From: Brachycybe producta
Taxonomy: Eukaryota; Arthropoda; Diplopoda; Playtdesmida; Andrognathidae
DNA length: 64,000 nucleotides
Assembly: GCA_036925085.1 (NCBI GenBank)
Contig: JAUPFP010000075.1
Span: 682,001 to 746,000 of the forward strand
Reading direction: 5' to 3'
Shown: positions 25,530 through 35,716 of the stretch, piece after piece
How the letters are laid out: every line of letters starts with the position of its first letter
Numbering within the stretch: position 1 is the stretch's first letter
The notes under the pieces: generated by a model
Told to the model about the DNA's origin: nothing
The model's database searches: none
Seen by the model: only the letters and a program-made list of their open reading frames with translations
Program-made: the position numbers and the translations under genes

Positions 25530-26339
25530 TGTGGCAACCTGGTCTGCTCCAATTTTAATTTTGATGGAGCAGACGAATTTCCCTATGGTGGTCTGCCTGA
25601 CAGCTACAGTAGGCTGTTGGGACGGACGCCATTTTGGAGCCAGCAGACCTCTCACCATAAAGTATATGGGTGAGAGGTCAGAAGTGACATCAGTCCCCTC
25701 CAGGTGGAGTTGCCTGGAGGTTTCCTGTGGCCTAGTCAGCCACAGGATCTGGGCAGTTGGTTGTAGGCTTGAAGACTGAGAGGACCTGTGGGTGGAGGTC
25801 AGGAGACCTCCACTGGCCAGTGCCTCTTTTGCTCATCTTTTGTTTGCTTTTGGCCTGTTGGCTCTTGTGCCTTGTTTTGTATATTTATGGGGCTAGGCTG
25901 GTAGAAGTTTACCAGCCAAGTTGTGTGAATATTAATATCACTGCCTTCATCATCATTGCACATCCGTCGTAAGTGTTTAATAAATACACTTTATTTATTC
26001 ATCTTACTACTGTGTCGTGTCTTTTCTTTGGGGAGTACCGCGAGGGGGGGTGGGATTACCGGTTGGGGAATCTCCGCCGTCCTTTCCCGACTTGTTTCGG
26101 CCGGTCCTCGTGTCGGCTCGCGGTAGAACACCGGTTCTATATTCTCGGCGTGGCGGCGTGGTCTTTCGTCGTGTCCGTCGAGGGTGGCTCCTGGAGCCGA
26201 CACAACTCAAGGAGCACCGTGCGGGAGACGGCTACGGGTACGGTCCCGTCCCCGTAAGGAGCCGGTTGAGCGGTAAGTTTTACGTCCTTTTTGGGGTAAA
26301 TTTACTGGGGTTATTGTGACGGTCCGGCGGGACGTTACA
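25530..26339 (+). mobile_element. 3' LTR of retroelement A (about 810 bp)
   Basis: Starts TGTGGCAACC after a purine-rich tract (GAACAGAGAAGTTGAGAGGAT, 25509-25529) and ends GTTACA exactly at the satellite. The element B LTR begins TGTGACGACC and ends GTTACA in the same context. The terminal TGT/ACA dinucleotide-plus is usual for LTRs. A TATA-like TATATTTATG lies near 25880 and AATAAA at 25979-25984. No 5' LTR exists here for comparison, so the borders are inferred. Confidence 0.7.
25979..25984 (+). promoter_or_regulatory. Polyadenylation signal in LTR A
   Basis: AATAAA about 100 bp after a TATA-like stretch, in the position expected at the end of an LTR R region. Confidence 0.5.
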
Positions 26340-26945
26340 GTTTCGAGTTTAAGGTTTCGAGTTTAAGGTTTCGAGTTTAAGGTTTCGAGTTTAAGGTTTC
26401 GAGTTTAAGGTTTCGAGTTTATGGTTTCGAGTTTAAGGTTTCGAGTTTAAGGTTTCGAGTTTAAGGTTTCGAGTTTAAGGTTTCGAGTTTAAGGTTTCGA
26501 GTTTAAGGTTTCGAGTTTAAGGTTTCGAGTTTAAGGTTTCGAGTTTAAGGTTTCGAGTTTAAGGTTTCGAGTTTAAGGTTTCTAGTTTAAGGTTTCGAGT
26601 TTAAGGTTTTGAGTTTAAGGTTTCGAGTTTAAGGTTTCGAGTTTAAGGTTTCGAGTTTAAGGTTTCGAGTTTAAGGTTTCGAGTTTACGGTTTCGAGTTT
26701 AAGGTTTCGAGTTTAAGGTTTCGAGTTTAAGGTTTCGAGTTTAAGGTTTCGAGTTTAAGGTTTCGAGTTTAAGGTTTCGAGTTTAAGGTTTCGAGTTTAA
26801 GGTTTCGAGTTTAAGGTTTCGAGTTTAAGGTTTCGAGTTTAAGGTTTCGAGTTTAAGGTTTCGAGTTTAAGGTTTCGAGTTTAAGGTTTCGAGTTTAAGG
26901 TTTCGAGTTTAAGGTTTCGAGTTTAAGGTTTCGAGTTTAAGGTTT
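26340..26945. repeat. 14-bp satellite, TTTCGAGTTTAAGG orientation, about 43 copies
   Basis: Nearly perfect 14-bp tandem repeat with rare single-base variants (for example near 26417, 26579, 26607 and 26683). It lies between the converging 3' LTRs of elements A and B. Its unit is the reverse complement of CCTTAAACTCGAAA, the variant found at about 37376-37670. Confidence 0.97.
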
Positions 26946-27732
26946 TGTAACAACCCGACTGGGCTGCTACAATACCCACGGCAAATTCGAACCAACTTAC
27001 CATCGCTTGACCTCCTTGGGACGGGTCGAAGCGCTGGCCAGCCCTCCTCTTGTACCCGTCCGTGCCACGGGTAGCGCCGGTCGGAGGTCACGTCCCTCGC
27101 CGCAAGTCGACGGACGAAAGACCGCCGAACAAGACGAGGAATCCACGGTAGATCCCCGATGGATCCTACCGTGGACAAACCGCACGCGAAGCACCGGCCA
27201 ACAAGACGTAAAGCATGCCGGACCAGGACGGTGAAGTACCGGTGTAACCCCACCGGTAAACCCCCACCCTCTCCGCGGTAACTTCCCCAGTATTATTACT
27301 AATAATAACAGACACTTACACCAGTGGTTGGAGTGAAAATAATAACAGATTTATTCACACAAGAATAAATAGAAACACTCACTTATCAAAAGAAGAATAG
27401 TTGAAGATTCTCCTGGCTAATCCAGCCAGGAGAGGAGGTCATTGACCTCTTGCACAAAGGCAAACAAAAGATGAGTGGTGGCCGTTTTGGCCACCTGCTG
27501 AATAAGATGAGAGCAACAACTATAGCATGCACCAGCATGAAGGGTTCACTTTCCACTGTCCAGATATAATGGCCGCCGCCATATATATTACCCCCAGGCT
27601 GCTCCACCTGGGGGAGGACAGGGACCCTTGCTGGCCATTTTGTCGTCTGCTTGGCACTCAATTTACAAGTGCCCAGCAGACGACATTTGATTTTAGTTGT
27701 GCTCCAAAAAGGAGCAGAACTGGGTCGTCACA
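26946..27732 (-). mobile_element. 3' LTR of retroelement B (about 787 bp)
   Basis: Minus sense begins TGTGACGACC just after GAAGTTGAGAGGAT, a stretch shared with element A, and ends GTTGTTACA at the satellite border. AATAAA lies at 27350-27355 (minus). It shares ends and several internal blocks with the LTR of A but is clearly diverged from it, so A and B are different subfamilies. Confidence 0.72.
27350..27355 (-). promoter_or_regulatory. Polyadenylation signal in LTR B
   Basis: AATAAA in minus sense, roughly 400 bp before the LTR end, at the place equivalent to the signal in LTR A. Confidence 0.45.
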
Positions 27733-27812
27733 ATCCTCTCAACTTCCCTGATCCGCCCCGGGATCAGGTCGGCTGAGCCAGCAAGGATTGCGTCCATGAC
27801 CCCCACTCAGTT

Positions 27813-29220
27813 TCAGACTGATTTCTTCGGTGGTGGATTCATCGGAGCCACCATCCACTCCGACATCCACCGACGTATCCACCACGAACACATCCGGGTG
27901 TTTCTCCACCCGAGACCGACATCGAAATCAGTCCCCCTGAGTCTTGACACCTCCTGCTGTCGAAACTCTTCGACGGCAAGTGTGTCAAGCTGCGGACTCT
28001 GACGAAGAGTTTGACTTGTCAGAAGGTCTACGAGGGCGGCCGCGGGATTGGACACGCTACCTCGTAGAGGGTGGGTGACAAATTCCCCCACCAATCCTTC
28101 CAAGTCACAGCCAAGGAGACGCTGAACGTATGGGGCTGCGAGCTGGGCTATACGTACGAGCCCAGCTCCTGTCCCCTCCACGTCTAAAACAGCGAAGCAT
28201 CTCCTTACCGGGTTGACGACCTGCAACACCGAATAGTCCGTACTGCCAAATGCCAGCACATAACGCATGGCAAATGACGGCAATGACGGCGTCCACGGAA
28301 CTGGGAGTGGCTCCCCCAGACGATAGTATCCATGGTATTGGTACCCCTCCATTCCCGGCTGGTCCTGCCACAGACCAAGCCGGTTATTCAGAAAGACCTC
28401 TCCTTCTGAATACGGAGGCTCTGCACCAAAGCCGCGACCCTCGCCCTCAGGCTCAGGAGACTTGGCTCTTTCTTCCGGTCCTAGGGCCGCAAAGACCCCA
28501 TCATCGGGACCCGGAGAGAAGGGTGTCCTTCCTACGGAAGGCACGGGACCACGTTTGGCGGGAACATGATTTTTCCCCGCCGGGCTGCCCCCACCGCTAG
28601 GTAACGGTGAGCTGACCCGGTGGAGAGTTCCCACCGACCGGACTGATAAGTTCGGTACCGCCACCACCTTCGGGGAGGATGAAGGTATACCGAGAACAAC
28701 GTCTCGCATTGACCTATCATCCATCCGCGCCGTCTTACTCTGACGGGTATGGTGCGGTTGGCTCCCGGCCGACACGGTCGCACCGTGTCGGGACTCCTCC
28801 TCCTCCGTCCCGATACTTCCACCACCACCAGTCCCCTGGGACCCACGGGTGGAAGCTTTCGGACCTCCCTTCTTCTCATGATGGGCCTTCTTGCCCTTCT
28901 TTTTCTTCTCATGAGAAGAAGGTTGACCGGGCTGGGAGCTGGACGTACCAAAGCTCACAGACTTACCGGGCCGGTCAGTCTTAGGAGGGTGGTTAGCCCC
29001 CTTCGATTGACCGGACTTACTAGTCGCAGACTTTCCAGCCGAAGCTGTACTAGTCTTTGAACTAGCTCCCGTAGCCGAACCGATGGTTGAGGATACTCGT
29101 GTCGCCACGAAGCGTCCCTTTCCGTCCCGGGGAAGATTTCTCTTCTCTGATGCAAGGGTCGGCTGACCCTTGCCACCAACAGGTTTAACTGCCGCACCCT
29201 GGTGAGGTGCCTTAGCAGCT
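27813..29220 (-). CDS. ORF3 of retroelement B, C-terminal part
   Basis: Continues ORF3 in another register after a frameshift near 29230; the open frame has an internal ATG at 29108 and ends at 27813. It starts with a Ser/Lys-rich basic region, then a block RSMRDVVLGIPSSSPK and a Pro/Gly-rich linker. A probably folded C-terminal domain of about 220 residues follows (NNRLGLWQDQPGMEGYQYHG, MRYVLAFGS, NPVRRCFAVLDVEGTGAG, YVQRLLGCDLEGL, TRMCSWWIRRWMSEWM). The same blocks survive in element A. I recognise no known family. It lies 3' of pol, where env or accessory ORFs occur, but shows no signal peptide or membrane anchor. Confidence 0.7.
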
Positions 29221-30616
29221 TGTACCGCCCCCTTTGGGCGATACGCTGTTGGCCAGCGGCCGTGGTGGCACTCGCAATAGGAGTGGCACCACCTCCGACG
29301 GGAGGTTCCCCTGTACTGAGCGGATCCCGGGCATCAGCTTCCCGCAGGGGCGGAAACTGAGAGGCCTGGAGCTCAAACTCCCGACGGCATGCAGGCTTCT
29401 TGTCCCGCAGGACAAGGGCAGCACATCTGGCCGCTTGTGCCTGGTGGTACCGCAAGCGGTCCTCCTGGCTCCATTTTCCTTTGGGAAAGCAGGCCGGACC
29501 TCCACGAGAGGTCTTAGCCTTCTTTCCCACCGGATTACTGGCCAAAGGTGGGGTGAAGGGGTGGGGACATTTCTGTCCCTGACCACCACCACCACTGGCG
29601 TGAGTGCTCTTCCTCGGAGCGGGAGGAGAAGGCTGATTGGCCTTTTTTTCCGCTCTTCGGTCCCTCTTGGGAGTTGCAGACTGCCAGCTTGAACAGCCAG
29701 CCTCCGCTTCGGTTGGTCCCGAAACCGGAGGCTGACCAACAGGCCAGGCAGCACCAGCAGCTCCCTCAGGATGAGCTGGCGACACAGGGAGAAGACCCAC
29801 TGCCGGCGTAAACTTCGCCAAGGCAGCCTTCGTCCTCTCCAACTGTGCCTCCCTCTCCGCCAGGGCTTTCATCCTGGCAGTGTACCTAGCAGCTCCGGAC
29901 TTTTTCTTGGTTTTTGAACCGTCCTTACGGAACTGCTGGGTAGGGTACTCCCCAACGAAGTAGCGTTTCCCGTCGGATGCCAGGAAACCACCTGACGCCA
30001 TCTGGTACTTTGCAGCTTCGTCCTGCCTTTCTAGGCAGGCCGCTTCCGTCTCCCCAACAGGGTCGACCGGAATTGGACTGCCCTTCCGGGCTCTAGTACC
30101 CTCCTGGAATCCGGTCACAGACCGTTTCCCCAGGGAGCCTGATCCTCTCCCTTCAGACTCCGAAGAGTCCTCTGAAGAGAGGATCCGTTGGCCTCTCCAC
30201 CGCCTGGAGACGGGCACCACATCATCTTCCATAGTGTCCATCTCCGCCTCCGTGTCAATGACCAGGGTTCCTCCCAAAGAGGCATCCCTGCTTCCCTTAG
30301 CCAGGCTAGCCAATTCTAGCCGGCTTTGGTCCACCGGAGGATCACACTTCGCCAAGGAGGTAGCCGCCAAACCGGTGGCCACCTCTTCGACGGGCGTGCT
30401 GGCCCGCACCGGCTCACCAACCGCCGGGATCTCCATGGCTCCCAACCTAATGGTCGCCCTCGGAGAACCCACGGTGGGAGGCGGTGTCAACCGTCCCCAA
30501 ACAGACCCATAGTATAGAGGGGTCTGAGGGGACGCCTGGGTCACCTCAGCGTCCTCAACCAATAGCAGACCCAAATGTCCTGACCTATGGCCTGACCCAA
30601 AAAATCCGGGGAGCAA
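28955..30616 (-). CDS. ORF3 of retroelement B, N-terminal part
   Basis: Open frame of 553 codons overlapping the end of the pol frame; the first Met that fits similarity with A is at 30436. Features in order: acidic and Ser-rich region (LSSEDSSESEG), GGFLASDGKRYFVGEYPTQQ, basic KKKSGAARYTARMKALAERE with a predicted helix, PKRDRRAEKKANQ, Pro/Gly and Lys-rich linkers, and a second helical stretch near EDRLRYHQAQAARCAAL. Similarity to A stops at AGQQRIA; the codons after about 29230 are out of register and the true continuation is the frame ending at 27813. A nucleic-acid-binding role is possible from the basic charge, but that is only a guess. Confidence 0.68.
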   Translation of the reverse strand: MLPGFFGSGHRSGHLGLLLVEDAEVTQASPQTPLYYGSVWGRLTPPPTVGSPRATIRLGAMEIPAVGEPVRASTPVEEVATGLAATSLAKCDPPVDQSRLELASLAKGSRDASLGGTLVIDTEAEMDTMEDDVVPVSRRWRGQRILSSEDSSESEGRGSGSLGKRSVTGFQEGTRARKGSPIPVDPVGETEAACLERQDEAAKYQMASGGFLASDGKRYFVGEYPTQQFRKDGSKTKKKSGAARYTARMKALAEREAQLERTKAALAKFTPAVGLLPVSPAHPEGAAGAAWPVGQPPVSGPTEAEAGCSSWQSATPKRDRRAEKKANQPSPPAPRKSTHASGGGGQGQKCPHPFTPPLASNPVGKKAKTSRGGPACFPKGKWSQEDRLRYHQAQAARCAALVLRDKKPACRREFELQASQFPPLREADARDPLSTGEPPVGGGATPIASATTAAGQQRIAQRGRYKLLRHLTRVRQLNLLVARVSRPLHQRREIFPGTERDASWRHEYPQPSVRLRELVQRLVQLRLESLRLVSPVNRRGLTTLLRLTGPVSL

Positions 30617-32832
30617 GCGGCATCCGACTCCAACAGCTCTGCATCACCCGGATGCAACGAGCTGAGGGAGGAGGAACCGCTGCCACCCGCGCCAGTGTCT
30701 TCCTTTTCCGCCGTGGGTACCTGAAAAAGATCAAAAAACACCATAAAAATTTGACCTATCACGGTAGGAAACATTTTCCACGGTGCAAAACCGCGAAAAA
30801 ATGTTTTCCGGCCGGGCAGGCACCGTGGTCCACGGCAAAAGCCGTCCCCAACGGTAATTGCACGGTCGGAACCGGCCAAAAACTTTTTTGGTCGGTCCAA
30901 AATCCGTAATTCCATGTTCTGTATCTTTGGCGGTGATTTCCACGGTACATCACCGTAGGAAATCCTGTTTCCACCGTGCATATCCCGTGACCCACGGTAA
31001 AAACCGTCTTTCACGGGATTCGCACGGTCGGAATCGGCCAAACAGTTGTTTGGACCGTCCAAACCTGGCACCGCTAATTCAGGTCGCTTGGGGAGTGGTT
31101 TACACGGAACACTGCCGTGCAAAACCACTTTCCGTCCGTTAGAACACCGTGGATCACGGTCGAAACCGTTCTCCACGGTGATTTCACGGACAGAACCGTG
31201 CAAAAACACCTTTTCACCGTCCAAACTCCGTAGAACTTGGTCACCACCAAGTTCCACGGCATTCGGGCAGTAAAACACCGTGTTCTTCACGGCCCCATCA
31301 GCGGTAGCATCACCGTCAAAATTGTCACGGTGACGCCTCCACCAAAACCACGTGTTCAAGCGGTCAATGACCGCTTGACACACCCAAAAGCAATACAAGA
31401 ATACTGCCAAAGGGCAGGAAAAGGAAATTTCCCTTTGGGGACTTACTTTGTTTTTTGTAGCATCCAATAATCCTGGATCTCTGCCGTTTCTTCGGTGAAA
31501 ACTTCTTTTTTTAATCAAATTAGCGGCAAACGACCGTCTAAATTTCAATTTAAGAGCAAGATGGCGCTTAGCCGCTAATTTCACCGGAGAAACGGCTAAC
31601 AGCGGCGGCTTGGCGGCTAAAACATCATTAGCCGCCTCCATTGCTGTTACCATAGAGATTCTACCGTCGTCTGCCACAATAGGAGCAGATACACGGCATG
31701 AATTTTTATGGAAAGACTCAGGAGAGAGATCTCGAGGTGAAATTTCTTCTGCAGACTCCTCTTTGAGTTTGCAGCTGGGAATTGTGGATTTCTCCACCCA
31801 GCTCCCCCTGGACAACCGCCATCTGTCCGTGACAGACAGGCGGCGCCCAGTCCAGGGGTCACTGCGCTCCCAATCCTTATTTCCCCGATTCAGGTCATCA
31901 TCCCAAAGCAGGGAATGACCCGCTCTCTCCCACCAGGACAGGGACTTCCAAAGTCCCTGCACCACCCTGGTGTCTATTGGAGCTTCAGAGGAAGCTTGAA
32001 GAACCTCAAAAGCCCTGGGTTTCCTCGGACGGAGGTAATACCGGAGCCGAGGTGCTTCCTCTGCCTCAGAGTCAGATGACTCCACCACCAAGCTAGGCTG
32101 GCTAGAAGGTCCTGGAGGGACATCATCTCTCCTCTCACTTCCAGCTGACCCAGACTCAGCATCACTGGACCCTTCAGAGTTCGATGAGGTTTCAGAGCCA
32201 CCTAGGCCATCTTCCTCACGAACCCCACATGTGGGAACGTACGGCTTCAAGTTATCAACGTGAAACCGGTCCCGCACCTTCCGACCATACCCATCTACGA
32301 ATTCTATCTCGTAGACCAGTTCGGAAACCTGCCGGACCACCGTACCCAGTTCAGCCTTGTAAGCGAAATTCCACTTCTTGGCTTGACCGAGCTTCCCAGC
32401 CATATCCCTTATCCAGACCTTATTACCAGGCTGGTATCGGGGTGGCTCCACCCGGCCGGCGTCATACCGACTCTTTTGTCTTCTTTGAGCGGCCGCCAAA
32501 TTCTGACGAGCACGCTCCTCTATGGCTTGCTGGTCGGGCAAGTCGCGGACCAGACCGTTAGGAAGGAGATTATCAATCCCCAACCTAGGCTCACGACCAA
32601 ACAACAATTGGTACGGAGACACTTCTTTTCTCTCTTGCACCGCAGTGTTGTAGGCCCACATGGCGGGCCGCAGTTTCTCCCACAAATCACGTTGGTCCTT
32701 GAGGGGATCAAGGTAATGCTTGATGGTTTCCACCACGGTCTTGTTCGTACGCTCCGTAAGCCCATTAGCTTGCGGGTGGTACGCCGTCGTGAAGTGCTGC
32801 GCTATATTATAGCGCTCCCGGAACTTTCGCAA
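30541..32832 (-). CDS. pol: Pol C-terminal half: integrase end plus repeat tail
   Basis: 763 codons. Residues 1-30 hold the end of the integrase core with the catalytic Glu (HPQANGLTERTNK, E27). Residues about 30-200 contain the remaining core and a C-terminal module with KWNFAYKAELGTVV and VYEIEFVDG, like the GPF/Y region of Ty3-type integrases. An acidic Ser-rich linker and RYYLRPRKPR (about 264-273) follow. The last 260 residues include three to four 54-residue repeats (about 500-700) and the SLSSLHPGDAELLES block shared with element A. The frame stays open through the repeats. Upstream it is split from the rest of pol by a frameshift. Confidence 0.85.
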   Translation of the reverse strand: MRKFRERYNIAQHFTTAYHPQANGLTERTNKTVVETIKHYLDPLKDQRDLWEKLRPAMWAYNTAVQERKEVSPYQLLFGREPRLGIDNLLPNGLVRDLPDQQAIEERARQNLAAAQRRQKSRYDAGRVEPPRYQPGNKVWIRDMAGKLGQAKKWNFAYKAELGTVVRQVSELVYEIEFVDGYGRKVRDRFHVDNLKPYVPTCGVREEDGLGGSETSSNSEGSSDAESGSAGSERRDDVPPGPSSQPSLVVESSDSEAEEAPRLRYYLRPRKPRAFEVLQASSEAPIDTRVVQGLWKSLSWWERAGHSLLWDDDLNRGNKDWERSDPWTGRRLSVTDRWRLSRGSWVEKSTIPSCKLKEESAEEISPRDLSPESFHKNSCRVSAPIVADDGRISMVTAMEAANDVLAAKPPLLAVSPVKLAAKRHLALKLKFRRSFAANLIKKRSFHRRNGRDPGLLDATKNKVSPQREISFSCPLAVFLYCFWVCQAVIDRLNTWFWWRRHRDNFDGDATADGAVKNTVFYCPNAVELGGDQVLRSLDGEKVFLHGSVREITVENGFDRDPRCSNGRKVVLHGSVPCKPLPKRPELAVPGLDGPNNCLADSDRANPVKDGFYRGSRDMHGGNRISYGDVPWKSPPKIQNMELRILDRPKKFLAGSDRAITVGDGFCRGPRCLPGRKTFFRGFAPWKMFPTVIGQIFMVFFDLFQVPTAEKEDTGAGGSGSSSLSSLHPGDAELLESDAACSPDFLGQAIGQDIWVCYWLRTLR
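30735..31330 (-). repeat. 162-bp tandem repeat in the pol tail (3 to 4 copies)
   Basis: The + strand motif GTCCAAA in matching context recurs at 30895, 31057 and 31219, an exact 162-bp period (54 codons). It is rich in ACGGT/ACCGT and corresponds to the 132-bp repeat of element A. Copies differ by many substitutions but share frame. Confidence 0.82.
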
Positions 32833-35716
32833 AATCTTGCTAGAGAACTGGGATCCACAATCCGAGATGAGAGTAGTCGGAGTACATACACCGACAATAT
32901 CTCATCCTTAAGAAACTTGACAACACAAGCGGCCGTAGCCCTTCGTACTGCCTTAGCCACGCCATACCGTGTGAAGTAATCCACCATAATCAATACATAT
33001 GTGACTCCACCCACAGACACGGGAAAAGGCCCAACGAAGTCCATTCCCCAGGCATGAACCGGGTACTCAGGAACTATGGGTTGCAAGAATCCTTGAGCTC
33101 TTGCGAACTGTCGTACTCTCTGACACACTAAGCATGACTTAACATACTCCACCGTGTCACGTTTCATACCTAACCAGTAGAAACGAGTACGCAACCGTTG
33201 GTAGGTCTTGTACACTCCGAAGTGACCAGCTTCGGAGCTATCGTGCAACTTCCGCAAGCAGAAGGCTTGACACGACCTCGGCACAACCAACACAGTTCTC
33301 GTACGATCCTGATTGGATTTGATGGCATACAACAGCTTGTCTGCCACCACGAACTTGAACCTTAAGTTCGAGTCGGGGTCGGTGGAGAGCTCACGCTTCA
33401 CCTTGGAGCACCAACTATCGTTGGCCTGCTCCATTACCCAATCCACCTCAGACCGGATCCGGTAAATGACCTCACCCACGTCGGCTTCGACGTGTTCAGG
33501 CAAAGAAGGATCAACAACTTCATTCACCGGATACCGACTCAAGCAGTCAGCATCCTCATGAAGTTTCCCCTTCTTGAACTGAATCTTATACCGGTACTCC
33601 TGCAACTGCATTTGCCAACGCCCCAACCTGCCTTGCAGGTTTTTGGCAGTCTGCAAATGACAGAGCGCATGGTGATCTGTTACGATCACAAAGTCCCGGT
33701 TAAAGATGTAAGGTCGGAATTTACCCACGGCAAACATGATCGCCAAGCATTCCTGCTCGGTGACACTATACCGTGTTTCCGGTCCCTTCATGAGACGGCT
33801 AGCGTAGGCCAGAACCCGAGGAGCCTTGTCCTCAGGTAACTTCTGGTATACTACAACACCTAGACCGTACCCACTAGCATCGGTGTGAATTAACACCTCA
33901 CCACGTGGATCATACATGGTGAGCACCGGTGCTTCGGTTAAAAATGCCTTTAACCATTCGAACGCTAGACCACACTGCTCCGACCAGTCAAAGGACGCAT
34001 CCTTCCTGGTCAGATCATGCAGTGGTCTTGCGATCTTGGCAAAGTATTTAATGAACCTACGGTAGTAGCCGGCCAGTCCAAGAAAACTTCGGACGGCGGT
34101 CACTGTTGTTGGGACATCGTACTCTTTGACTGCTCGTACGAGTCCCGGGTCTGGAGCAACTCCCTCGGCACTTACAATGTGACCGAGATACTTGACTTTG
34201 TCAAAACCGAAGAAACATTTCTTCGGCTGGAGTTTCAGCTCCGCCCCTCGTAGCAGTCTCAGGACAGTACTCAAGCGTTCGAGAAACTGCTCAAAGGTGC
34301 TCCCAAAGACGATAATATCGTCTAGGTACACCAAGCAGCTCTCCCACTTGTGTCCCGCCAACAAGAGGTCTAACGCTCTTTGCATTGTGGCAGAAGCATT
34401 GCAGAGTCCGAAAGGCATTTTTCGAAACTCAAATAGACCTTGAGAGCAAATGAATGCTGTCTTCTCAATGTCTTGCTCCGCCATCCTGACCTGCCAGTAA
34501 CCACTAGCAAGGTCTAGGGTTGCGAAATACTTCGCTCCAGCAAGTGAATCGAGGGCATCATCGATGCGAGGTAACGGGTACTGATCCGCCTTGGTTTGGG
34601 CATTCAGTCGCCGATAGTCCACGCAAAAAGGAAAGCCACCATCCTTCTTGCGAACAAGCAAGATAGGGCTCGCGTAAGGACTATGCGAAGGTTGGATTAC
34701 CCCTGCATCCAACATCTTCGCTACCTCTTCTCTCTCGATTGCACGAGCCGCCGGAGCGGTTCTTCGCAAACCTTCACGCACCGGAGGTAACCCACCGATA
34801 TCAATAGTGTGTTCGACGAGCGGGGTTTCCCCCAGCTCTGTATAATCGAACGCAAAATAATCACGGCGTTCCAGCAGGAACTCCCGAAGCTGTGCCGCCT
34901 CCTCAGGCTTCAAACTAGGTCCGATTTTAAGGCACTCTTCGAGAGTGGGCTTGACTTCCGCATTGAGGACCCGGCGACCTTTCTTGGTTGCCCCTCTCAA
35001 CTTAGGCGGAAGCCCCCCTGGTCGACCATCTCCATGAGTGGGGTCTCCCCCTCCCAACTTAGATGGATCGTCCAGTCCCACCACTAGGGCTGCCTCCACA
35101 GCTTGAGCTGTCGCCACACCCTCCCCTGTCTCCAGGGCAATGGGTACGTCGGCGACATTCTCAAGCCAAATGTCGTAAAAGCCTTCCTCTGTGGCTTTGG
35201 CAATTCCTGCCACTGCCAACAGACCACGACCACCTAAGGCTTTACGATGGGGCTCAACGAGAAGCAGCTGTCCAGGGCCAGCATGCTCTATCAAGCTCAC
35301 GGAAACTACCTTCCGCTCATGAGCTGATAACCATACATTCTGCAACAGTCGCAGGGAACAAACTGCCCCACTCCTAATTGGAGAACTGGTCTTGGCGAGC
35401 GTGGGTGACACAAGGTCAACCCACCCATCCACCTTTTCAGGCTCCGCAGGCATACCTTCCGGGAACCCAAAAGGAGGGAGTAGCACCGGCTTCACAGAAT
35501 CGTGAAGCCACGCCAACGCCTCCACCACCGAGTTCGGAAGTTGTACCGAAGTACCCTGCAAAGCCTGAACGGCCAGTGCGGCAAGAAGAGCATCTGGATG
35601 TGCATTCCAGATGTCTTCCCGGAAATAAACTTTCCGGCTCACGACGTCCAACATTAACCCAAACCGGGAAGCCAGGTCAACACCTATTACGGCTTCCCCT
35701 TCACCCTCAACCTTAA
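32802..35716 (-). CDS. pol: Pol N-terminal half: protease end, RT, RNase H, integrase start
   Basis: The longest ATG frame starts at 35654, but the frame is open to the satellite at about 35706-35716 and codes there for GEAVIGVDLASRFGL, typical of the C-terminal part of a Ty3-type protease; the protease active site is lost. Counting from the Met at 35654: RT about 270-450 with the catalytic YLDD at 443-446; RNase H about 585-710 with TDAS 591-594 and TDHHAL 659-664; integrase zinc finger H804, H811, C841, C844; first catalytic Asp D872 in GMDFVGPF. The frame then shifts near 32880-32900, so the second catalytic Asp (DCGSQF, 32860-32862) is read only in another frame. Enzyme motifs before the break look intact. 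Confidence 0.95.

Larger units (their letters stand above)
22250..26339 (+). mobile_element. Retroelement A: 5'-truncated LTR element, 3' part only
   Basis: GC-rich sequence inside AT-rich repeats. In order it holds an ACGGT-rich tandem repeat that is open in frame, a long ORF3 relic, a short 3' untranslated stretch and a terminal repeat ending GTTACA. The same order and recognisable protein similarity occur in element B on the minus strand, where a Ty3/mdg4-type pol lies upstream; A is therefore the 3' portion of a related element. Its left end is fused to a 5S copy and its right end abuts the 14-bp satellite. Several stops and at least one frameshift show it is dead. Confidence 0.8.
26946..35716 (-). 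mobile_element. Retroelement B: Ty3/mdg4-type LTR element, 5'-truncated in protease
   Basis: In minus sense: end of the protease region, RT, RNase H, integrase, a repeat-bearing pol tail, a long ORF3, and a 3' LTR ending GTTACA against the 14-bp satellite. The RT-RNase H-integrase order and the RT sequence place it with Ty3/mdg4 elements. The 5' LTR, primer site, gag and the protease active site are missing; the coding sequence runs straight into satellite near 35706. Frameshifts in integrase (about 32880-32900) and ORF3 (about 29230) show it is inactive. Confidence 0.92.

Noticed and set aside
28955-29260. Programmed -1 frameshift in ORF3 of element B
   Set aside because: There is no proper X XXY YYZ heptamer in the zero frame, and element A needs the opposite register change at the same place. 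Indels are the simpler reading.
22346-30517. Numerous 60-260 codon frames antisense to or out of register with ORF3 and pol in elements A and B
   Set aside because: GC-rich coding sequence leaves shadow frames open. They lack domains and conservation between A and B beyond that imposed by the true frame.
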